Translations under genes and position numbers: made by a program
Notes under the pieces: generated by a model
What the model saw: the letters and a program-made list of their open reading frames with translations, nothing else
The model's database searches: none
Told to the model about the DNA's origin: nothing
Shown: in pieces, positions 58,038 through 64,000 of the stretch
Layout: each line of letters starts with the position of its first letter
Numbering within the stretch: position 1 is the stretch's first letter
Assembly (NCBI GenBank): GCA_002816585.1
Contig: MUCT01000045.1
Coordinates: forward strand, 62,001-126,000
DNA: 64,000 bases
DNA from: SAR202 cluster bacterium Io17-Chloro-G6
Lineage (GTDB): Bacteria; Chloroflexota; Dehalococcoidia; UBA3495
Reading direction: 5' to 3'

Positions 58038-59171
58038 CTATCTCCTCAATATCAGGGCTCCGGCCCCGTCCCCACTATCCACCAAGCCCAATTCGGCATT
58101 TTCTACTTGGGCGGTCGATTCGCCCCTGAGCTGCCTAACCACCTCGATTATCTGGTTCATACCTTGAAGATATGCCTCGGAAAGATGGCCTCCAGACGTA
58201 TTGACTGGTTTCTCTCCGCCCAGCTCGATGCGCCCCTCCGCCACAAATGGTCCTCCCTCTCCCCGCTTGCAGAAACCATAATCCTCCAGCTTGGTGATGA
58301 TAACCGGGCTGAAGTGGTCGTAAAAACCGATGACGTCAATGTCTTTTGGCGTCACGCCCGCCCGGCCAAACAGCTCCGGAGCTAGCAATGACCCGCCGCT
58401 GTCATCCCAAGACCTGCCATGTCCAGTTACGGCGGCAGGCATAGCTTGGGCGGCGCTCATGATGTAAACCGGGCGATGCTTGTTGGGAGCCCGCTCGCGG
58501 GAGCTGACAACAAAGGCGTTAGCCCCGTCGGCCTCCAGCGCGCAGTCGAATATCCGTAGAGGATCAAAGAACACCTTGGCGTTCAAATAATCATCCATCG
58601 TGATGGGCCGGCCGTACATGATTGCCCTGGGATTCAGGCAGGCGTGCTTCCGAAACGCCAGCGCGACAGCTCCAAGGTGCCGTTCGGTGGTGCCGAACTC
58701 ATGCATGTGACGGCGGGCCCGGAGAGCGCTAGACTGGCCTGGCACCAGCAGGCCATAGGGTTCGGTGAAAGCTGAATTCCCTTCACCCCGTCGAGTTGTG
58801 ACCACACCCGAACCGTAACGTTGCCCTGAGCGTCCGTTCACGGAACGGTAAACAATGACATTGTTGGCCATGCCACGAGATACGGCCATGGCGGCCTGGA
58901 TTACCAGACCACACGCGGCGCCACCCAGGGGCCCAAGTTCGCCGTAATACCGCAGATATGGAATCCCTAGGCAGGCGGCCAACTCTCCTTGCGAGGTGGA
59001 ATCCGCGGTAAACTTGACCATGCCATCAATGTCCGTAGGCTCTAAGCCGGCATCGGCGATCGCTCTTTTGGCCGCTTCAACAGCCATGCTCAACTCCGAC
59101 CTTCCCGAGTCACGGTTATAGACGGTTTCGCCGATTCCGACGATTGCAGCCTGGTCCGTCAGACTGTCCAT
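58038..59171 (-). CDS. SCP2/acetyl-CoA acetyltransferase-like thiolase
   Basis: About 377 residues, a non-canonical thiolase (SCP-x/lipid-transfer type). It begins DQAAIVGIGETVYNRDSGRS, has AAKRAIADAGLEPTDIDGMVKF near 31-52, GPLGGAACGLVIQAAMAVSRGMANNVIVYRSVNGRSGQRYG (near 86-126, position only) with a Cys at the expected active-site place, and NTSGGHLSEAYLQGMNQI with His near 333. The last GDGAGALILRR is typical. It uses a DUF35 partner (next gene). Likely step: thiolytic cleavage of a beta-oxoacyl-CoA or a retro-aldol cleavage as in some steroid side-chain enzymes. Confidence 0.88.
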   Translation of the reverse strand: MDSLTDQAAIVGIGETVYNRDSGRSELSMAVEAAKRAIADAGLEPTDIDGMVKFTADSTSQGELAACLGIPYLRYYGELGPLGGAACGLVIQAAMAVSRGMANNVIVYRSVNGRSGQRYGSGVVTTRRGEGNSAFTEPYGLLVPGQSSALRARRHMHEFGTTERHLGAVALAFRKHACLNPRAIMYGRPITMDDYLNAKVFFDPLRIFDCALEADGANAFVVSSRERAPNKHRPVYIMSAAQAMPAAVTGHGRSWDDSGGSLLAPELFGRAGVTPKDIDVIGFYDHFSPVIITKLEDYGFCKRGEGGPFVAEGRIELGGEKPVNTSGGHLSEAYLQGMNQIIEVVRQLRGESTAQVENAELGLVDSGDGAGALILRR

Positions 59172-59431
59172 GCCTGATGCCTCCAATTGGTGTCACCATC
59201 ACGTTATTATCTAATCTGCATCCCAATGCTCCGGATTGCTCGGCTGCGGTGAGGTTGCTGAAACTCGCACCGAATGATGGAAACCTCTACGACTCTCGTT
59301 TGCCCGCAGAGGCCGGTAGTCCCGATTCACCACTTCCGGGCCGGTGCTTGGTGGTTGTAGACAACGACCTGATCTAGTTCTTTGTCCTTGAGGGTGATTC
59401 GAAACTTATTCGCACCGTCGCTGTACCACGG

Positions 59432-60397
59432 TCAACGGACTTCCATCACTACTTTGCCAAAGACTCCACGGCTAGCAAGCAGCTCTTGAACTTCTCCCGC
59501 CATTGTCCAGGGAAATACTTCCTGTACGATGGTTCGCAACATCCCTGTCTCGAACCAAGCCTTCATTTGAGCCCATCCGCTCTGGTCTGCGTCCTCCTGA
59601 GCTTCGTTGAACACCCCCATCGATCTGACCCACTGCTGCTTGCTCGCCAAGCGTTGATCCTCATACTGGGACCGCTCGCCGCTGTGGCCCCCCACCGTTA
59701 CGACCCGGCCGCCCGGAGCCAATGCGCTAAGTGTCGCATCGAAGATTGCGCCTCCCACGGTGTCGAGCACCATGTCGACGCCTCGGTCATCGGTCAATCG
59801 CAACAGCGCTTCAGTTACGTCGCCTCTGGAGTAGTTCACACCCGCCTCGGCGCCCAACTGCCGCCCCCGCTCCACGCGCTCATCGGTGCCGGCGCTGGTC
59901 AGAACTCGGACACCTAGAGCCTTCGCAATTTGGATGCCCGCCATGCCAACCCCACTCCCGGCTGAATGAATGAGCGCCGTATCCCCGGGTTTCAGCCCTG
60001 CCATCTGGAAGGCATACCACGCTGTGAAGAAGACGCACGGAAGCGAAGCGGCATCGGTGGTTGACATCCCTTCCGGGGGTCGAAAAGTGAGCACGGAATT
60101 TGCGACCGAGTATTCAGCATAGGCGCCGCGAACCAGGGCCATGACTTGGTCTCCGGGACGACAGTTGGTCACATTTGCCCCAACCGTTTCCACCACACCG
60201 GCCACGTCGAGCCCGGGAATTCGTGGCGGTTCCTGCTGTCCTTCGGATACAGTTCTTCTTCGGCCCAGGTCGGCACGATTTACACCAATCGCTTGGGTCT
60301 TAATCAAGACCTCGTCGGCCGTCGGTTCGGGTTGCGGAACCTCCTCCGTCCGAAGCTCGTCGCCATTATCCGTGAAGTGTATTCTGATAGCCTTCAT
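59432..60397 (-). CDS. Quinone oxidoreductase-like MDR enzyme
   Basis: A 321-residue zinc-free medium-chain reductase. GVNRADLGRRRTVSEGQQEPPRIPGLDVAGVVETVG (near residues 38-73, position only) and the NADP-binding ALIHSAGSGVGMAGIQIAKALG (near 141-162) are clear, with TVGGHSGERSQYEDQR later. No structural-zinc Cys cluster. Typical substrates are quinones, enoyl-CoAs or alpha,beta-unsaturated carbonyls. It may serve the thiolase gene upstream or the CMD gene nearby, without firm evidence. Its own promoter is not obvious; the 245-bp gap 59187-59431 before it holds nothing seen. Confidence 0.9.
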   Translation of the reverse strand: MKAIRIHFTDNGDELRTEEVPQPEPTADEVLIKTQAIGVNRADLGRRRTVSEGQQEPPRIPGLDVAGVVETVGANVTNCRPGDQVMALVRGAYAEYSVANSVLTFRPPEGMSTTDAASLPCVFFTAWYAFQMAGLKPGDTALIHSAGSGVGMAGIQIAKALGVRVLTSAGTDERVERGRQLGAEAGVNYSRGDVTEALLRLTDDRGVDMVLDTVGGAIFDATLSALAPGGRVVTVGGHSGERSQYEDQRLASKQQWVRSMGVFNEAQEDADQSGWAQMKAWFETGMLRTIVQEVFPWTMAGEVQELLASRGVFGKVVMEVR

Positions 60398-60533
60398 CGT
60401 TACCTCTCATCTATATAGACTGTTTCGTCGGTTTGGTCACGTCTTAGGATTTCCTGATTGTCGGCCTTCGTCTAGAACGCACGAACTTCATGAACTAAGA
60501 CATCTGGGCCTGCTGTGTGTGGTGATTGCAACG

Positions 60534-61328
60534 TCATTTGCTGTTTGACCGGAAGATCTCATTGGCAATATCCATTGCGGCTCTGGTGAAAGGCAGGCCG
60601 CCGTAGAACGTGGTCTGAATGAACACTTCAATGATCTCTTCTCGAGTCAGACCGATATTTAACGCCCCATTGATATGAGAATGCAGCGGGCCCTCCCGGC
60701 CCAACACAGTTAACGCAGAGAGGGTACAGATTGACCGGCTTTGTAGGTCAAGGCCGGGTCGTGTCCATACGGAGCCCCAATAATACTCCGTTGTCAATCG
60801 GGTGAATTCCCGTTCCGCCTGAGTAACGGGCTCAAGTCTCGGCTCGCCGGTCGACGCGCCCATCAGCTCCTCCCGGCGTGCTAGGCCCCGTTGATAAAGG
60901 TCCTCGGGGGTCTCGTTGGGATCATATACCAACTGCGGAGTAAAGGGGATGCCGTTCGCCTCAAATACCTCTTTGGCCACGCCCATCGAGGTGAATGCGG
61001 TCGGTACTCCGCCGTAGAATGATGCATGGATCATTACTTCGATCACCTGCTGGGCGGTGAGTCCAAGAACGACAGCGTTGGCTACATGGCGCCGCAATTG
61101 GTTCTCTCTTTGCAGCACAGTCAAGACTGAAAGCACTATCATCTCGCGGTGTTCTATTTTTAAAGCAGGTCTCCGCCAAATCGATCCGAACAGCGCTTCG
61201 TCGGCGATGCGGTGCAGATCCGGAGCCATATCGCGGGAACCCGGGACCGATCCACTGCTTGGTGTTCCTCCTCCGAACCTTGCGCGGATTTCGGCTCCTT
61301 GGTGAGCTCGTTCGTTCAGTGTAGTCAT
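60534..61328 (-). CDS. Carboxymuconolactone decarboxylase family protein, two domains
   Basis: A 264-residue protein with two CMD modules (about residues 40-120 and 180-260). Each contains a helix-rich repeat: REMIVLSVLTVLQRENQLRRHVANAVVLG and a partner SRSICTLSALTVLGREGPLHSHINGALNIG, with conserved Glu/Arg/His; position of the first is 58-86 and the second 190-218. The AhpD CxxC redox motif is absent, so peroxidase activity is unlikely. Possible 4-carboxymuconolactone decarboxylase-type chemistry in aromatic degradation. The promoter candidate upstream lies at 61371-61399. It sits between the MDR and amidase genes. Confidence 0.88.
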   Translation of the reverse strand: MTTLNERAHQGAEIRARFGGGTPSSGSVPGSRDMAPDLHRIADEALFGSIWRRPALKIEHREMIVLSVLTVLQRENQLRRHVANAVVLGLTAQQVIEVMIHASFYGGVPTAFTSMGVAKEVFEANGIPFTPQLVYDPNETPEDLYQRGLARREELMGASTGEPRLEPVTQAEREFTRLTTEYYWGSVWTRPGLDLQSRSICTLSALTVLGREGPLHSHINGALNIGLTREEIIEVFIQTTFYGGLPFTRAAMDIANEIFRSNSK

Positions 61329-61370
61329 ACCACTCCCTCAAGACTTCGCTAGAATAGGACAGGCACCGGC

Positions 61371-61399
61371 ATTGTAGATCGCATTCCGGGCGTCGCCAA
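61371..61399 (-). promoter_or_regulatory. Promoter candidate of the CMD gene
   Basis: Minus strand TTGGCG (61394-61399), 17 bp, TACAAT (61371-61376). Predicted start near 61364, about 36 nt before the ATG. Confidence 0.5.
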
Positions 61400-61528
61400 G
61401 GCAGCCGCGAGATTTGCCACCTCGAAACATAGGCGCCTACTATCAGTGGAGTATCAGTTGCGCGATCTGCTCGACTCTGGGAAAGCGGCCGAATGCCGAC
61501 TCAAGAACTACACCATAGGAAACCATAG

Positions 61529-62935
61529 ATGGGTGAGAGGCCTCTGCATTTCAAGACGATTATCGAATTGGCATCCCTAATCAAATCGAAAGCTCTTTCA
61601 CCAGTGGAAGTGACGGAATCAATGCTTAACCGCATCCAGGAACAAGACCCACACTACAAGAGCTACGCCACGGTTATGACCGACCAGGCTCTAGAATCCG
61701 CCCGCGCCGCGGAGCAGGCCATTGCCGCCGGGAACTATCTGGGCCCGCTCCACGGCGTACCTATCGCGGTCAAGGACCTATGTTTCACCAAAGGTGTGGC
61801 CACGATGGGCGCCACCAAAGCTTTAATGGATCATGTCCCAGACATTGACTGCACTGTGGTGCAGAAGCTGAACGCCGCCGGTGCGGTCATCTTGGGAAAA
61901 CTGAACCTCACAGAGGGCGCCATGGCCGGTTACAACCCCGAATTTCAGGTGCCGGTGAACCCGTGGGGCGCCAATCTGTGGAGCGGGGCTTCTTCCAGCG
62001 GCTCTGGAGTGGCTACATCAGCGGTGTTGTGCTATGGGTCGTTGGGCAGCGATACCGGTGGATCAATCAGATTCCCCTCTGCCGCTTGCGGAATCGTGGG
62101 GCTAAAGCCCACTTGGGGGAGGGTCAGCCGCCATGGCGTGCTCGCCTTGGCCGAATCCTTGGACCATATCGGCCCCATGGTCCGTAGTGCCGCCGATGCG
62201 GGAATCATGCTTCAAGCGATAGCCGGGCATGACCCGAATGACCCCACATCGTTACCAGATTCGGTTCCTGACATGCTGGAAGGGATCGACCGAGGCGTCC
62301 GTGGCCTTCGAATCGGCCTGGACGAAAAATACATCTCGGACAATACTGACCCTCAGTTGGTGGAAAGTGTATTGTCGGGAATCAAAACGCTGGAAGCGCT
62401 GGGAGCCTTGATAGTCCCGATACAGATGCCCGATATCAGCGGTTATATGGAGGCATGGGGCGTGCTCTGCTCGTCAGTGGCGTTGGCCGCCCACGAGGCA
62501 ACTTTCCCGTCCCGCCGAGACGATTACGGCCCCTGGTTCCAAGGCTGGTTAGACATGGGAGCCCGGGTCACCGGTGTCGAATATGCTAAAGCTAATAACA
62601 TTCGCTCAGCCTGCCGCGGGCGTCTGAATAACATCTTCGAGAATATCGACGTAATCGGCTGCCCAACTATGACTACCCCTCCATTCCCCATCACATTAGA
62701 GGAAATGTATGGGTCCACGTTTTTACTGGACGATCCCAATTGGGGGCGATTTACGGTGCCCTACGATTTCAGTGGCTCTCCCACCATATCTTTGCCTTGC
62801 GGACGGAATAGCGACGGATTGCCCCTCAGCATTCAGTTCGTGGGAAGGCATCTCTCCGAGCCTTTGTTGTGCCGGTTGGGACATACATTTGAGCAGACCA
62901 CCGAATGGGACAACCTGATGCCAAACATCGAGTGA
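61529..62935 (+). CDS. Amidase (amidase signature family, second)
   Basis: A 468-residue amidase signature protein. Catalytic Lys is in VPIAVKDLCFTKGVATMG (near residue 76), cis-Ser and nucleophile in GASSSGSGVATSAV and GSDTGGSIRFPSAACGIVG (near 150-180). It shows the family end (SGSPTISLPCG then GLPLSIQFVGRHLSE). It hydrolyses amides of unknown structure. It differs from the amidase at 16500 (about one residue in two by eye), so each may serve a separate substrate. It has no close promoter or partner that I see; TAGAAT at 61350 has a poor -35. Confidence 0.92.
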   Translation: MGERPLHFKTIIELASLIKSKALSPVEVTESMLNRIQEQDPHYKSYATVMTDQALESARAAEQAIAAGNYLGPLHGVPIAVKDLCFTKGVATMGATKALMDHVPDIDCTVVQKLNAAGAVILGKLNLTEGAMAGYNPEFQVPVNPWGANLWSGASSSGSGVATSAVLCYGSLGSDTGGSIRFPSAACGIVGLKPTWGRVSRHGVLALAESLDHIGPMVRSAADAGIMLQAIAGHDPNDPTSLPDSVPDMLEGIDRGVRGLRIGLDEKYISDNTDPQLVESVLSGIKTLEALGALIVPIQMPDISGYMEAWGVLCSSVALAAHEATFPSRRDDYGPWFQGWLDMGARVTGVEYAKANNIRSACRGRLNNIFENIDVIGCPTMTTPPFPITLEEMYGSTFLLDDPNWGRFTVPYDFSGSPTISLPCGRNSDGLPLSIQFVGRHLSEPLLCRLGHTFEQTTEWDNLMPNIE

Positions 62936-63050
62936 GAGTCCAAGGCCTGGAGAACTCCCGGGAAACGGTCATTAGTCTTGGAAGCGCAGGGTTTCTCGGT
63001 ATCCCGACCGGGTGGGGGTTATTGAGGCGGCAATGATCCAAAGACCGCTC

Positions 63051-63446
63051 TTAGAATCGAGTGTAGATCTTGTCCGGCGTTATCTTCACCAGGATTCGAG
63101 GTTGGGTCTTCCAACGCTCCACATACCCGTCGACCTGATCGGCCTCAACGTACCGCTGGATAACCTGGCGCGCATCTTCCCAAATATCTCCATCATCGAC
63201 AGCCGCTCGACCCTGAATTACCACGTAATCTGAAGCAAGAGGTGGTTCATAGATACAGACTGACATTCTGTCGTCCCGTCTCAGGTTGAAAAATTTCAGG
63301 CGTTCTTTTGTCGTGACGAATGACAACTTGTCCCCGTCGTAGTAGTACCAATTGGGTGAAAGATGAGGCGATCCGTCCTTGTTAACGGTCGCCATTACGG
63401 CCATCTTTATGCCTGCTAAGAATTGATCGATTTCCTGTTTGTCCAA
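63051..63446 (-). CDS. Pyridoxamine 5'-phosphate oxidase-like (PPOX) flavin/F420 protein
   Basis: A 131-residue split-barrel protein. GIKMAVMATVNKDGSPHLSPNWYYYDGDKLSFVTT (near residues 11-45, position only) and NLRRDDRMSVCIYEPPLASDYVVIQGRAAV (near 55-84, position only) are the flavin-binding strands. The family contains FMN and F420 enzymes (TIGR03618-like) and heme-related proteins. The start is TTG 63446 with GGAGGGAGG nearby. A 6-copy tandem repeat lies just upstream at 63474-63557. Function not determined. Confidence 0.87.
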   Translation of the reverse strand: MDKQEIDQFLAGIKMAVMATVNKDGSPHLSPNWYYYDGDKLSFVTTKERLKFFNLRRDDRMSVCIYEPPLASDYVVIQGRAAVDDGDIWEDARQVIQRYVEADQVDGYVERWKTQPRILVKITPDKIYTRF

Positions 63447-64000
63447 TTTCTTTGCCTCCCTCCAATGTTACAAGGTTCTCGGGATTGGGTTCTCGGGATT
63501 GGGTTCTCGGGATTGGGTTCTCGGGATTGGGTTCTCGGGATTGGGTTCTCGGGATTGATTGAAACGGGCGTTGTTTCCGATGGTGAATTTGAGGGACTCT
63601 AACGTAGCCCCAACCTTGTCCACCCATTGGGGTCCACCTAACTCGTCAATGCCTTCTCAGAAAACCGATCATACCAGAAGCGAAAGTTTTGGTTAGGCGA
63701 ACCATTTTGGAACGACCTACCGGTTCTGCTCAGTTTACTCCGATTTGCTTTTTAAATTAGGATTCGGATTATCGTTCTGGAACAATATCCGCCCACCGAT
63801 CTCCTCCCATGAATTCCAACTCACAAGATCAACTCTTGGACGGAGTCGACGGTCGAGGCTTAATCGCCCTTCTGGCCAGAAAGCCCCAAGAAATTGCTCG
63901 GTATTGATTGTATCTAAACCCGAAACCGCTTTGACCCCTGCTCTGGGCCAATGCTAAAATCGGGGCTAGAAGAGTTCTCGTGAACTCCTTTGATTTACAG
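63447..64000. other. End of window: tandem repeat then no recognisable gene
   Basis: Contains the 14-bp repeat at 63474-63557. From 63560 to 64000 I see no gene, RNA or terminator that I can support. A 70-codon frame at 63745-63957 has no ribosome site or homology I recognise. Confidence 0.5.
63474..63557. repeat. 14-bp tandem repeat, six perfect copies
   Basis: Unit GGTTCTCGGGATTG repeated six times without a change (63474-63557). It lies about 30 bp upstream of the PPOX start. Minus-strand frames reading PENPIPRTQSRE here are just its translation. Confidence 0.95.

Noticed and set aside
61350..61355. TAGAAT as a promoter for the second amidase
   Set aside because: No recognisable -35 at 16-18 bp, and the start lies about 175 bp further on.
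63382..63627. Minus-strand frame reading PENPIPRTQSRE repeats
   Set aside because: A translation of the 14-bp tandem repeat; it also overlaps the start of the PPOX gene.

Overview
The window looks like a GC-rich bacterial chromosome segment, most likely from the Chloroflexota (Dehalococcoidia / SAR202-like). This rests on gene content only: many flavin (LLM) oxidoreductases, amidases, MmgE/PrpD proteins, short-chain dehydrogenases and small Rieske proteins beside ordinary housekeeping genes. No taxonomic marker could be searched, so the lineage is an inference. I saw no tRNA, no 16S/23S rRNA, no CRISPR array and no prophage.

Layout. 1-1796: the end of an MFS transporter, a frameshifted Pro/Thr-rich surface protein and a stand-alone LuxR-type DNA-binding domain. 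1798-5990: an SDR enzyme, then a zur/fur-znuA-znuC-znuB-type metal uptake operon with three similar operator-like sequences. 6057-8830: a minus-strand operon of a PHP-domain protein, two hot-dog (MaoC-type) dehydratase subunits and a double VOC protein. 8901-10437: RNase P RNA and the coiled-coil zinc-ribbon gene. 10582-14456: an SbcD-like nuclease, nitronate monooxygenase and zinc alcohol dehydrogenase. 14465-15230: two overlapping small unknown genes inside a pair of long inverted repeats. 15261-22156: amidase, GatC-like, Rieske, nitroreductase, SDR and MFS genes. 22177-33066: core genes (P1 peptidase, panC, etfB/etfA, htpX, a membrane protein, a cyclase-family gene, fmt, rpsP-khpA-rimM) and two compact promoter-to-terminator units that match no gene. 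33343-63446: an accessory catabolic region with three LLM oxidoreductases, two MmgE/PrpD proteins, an iron ADH, a Gfo/Idh oxidoreductase, beta-propeller lactonase-like proteins, D-aminoacylase, isochorismatase-like, hydroxyacid oxidase, epoxide-hydrolase-like, Rieske fusion, thiolase + DUF35, CMD and amidase genes. A decayed IS630 transposase lies in its middle.

Sigma-70-type promoters could be read by eye at many genes. They follow TTGACA, 16-18 bp, TA-rich hexamer (often TAGAAT), frequently with a TG just before the -10. Together with hairpin-plus-T-run terminators these delimit rnpB, the zinc-ribbon gene, the etf operon, rpsP and the two unexplained small transcription units at 22177-22361 and 31316-31585. 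Those two units, the inverted-repeat cassette at 14465-15230 and the metal-regulator operator set are the most interesting items. Several genes carry single-base frameshifts, which may be real decay or assembly errors.
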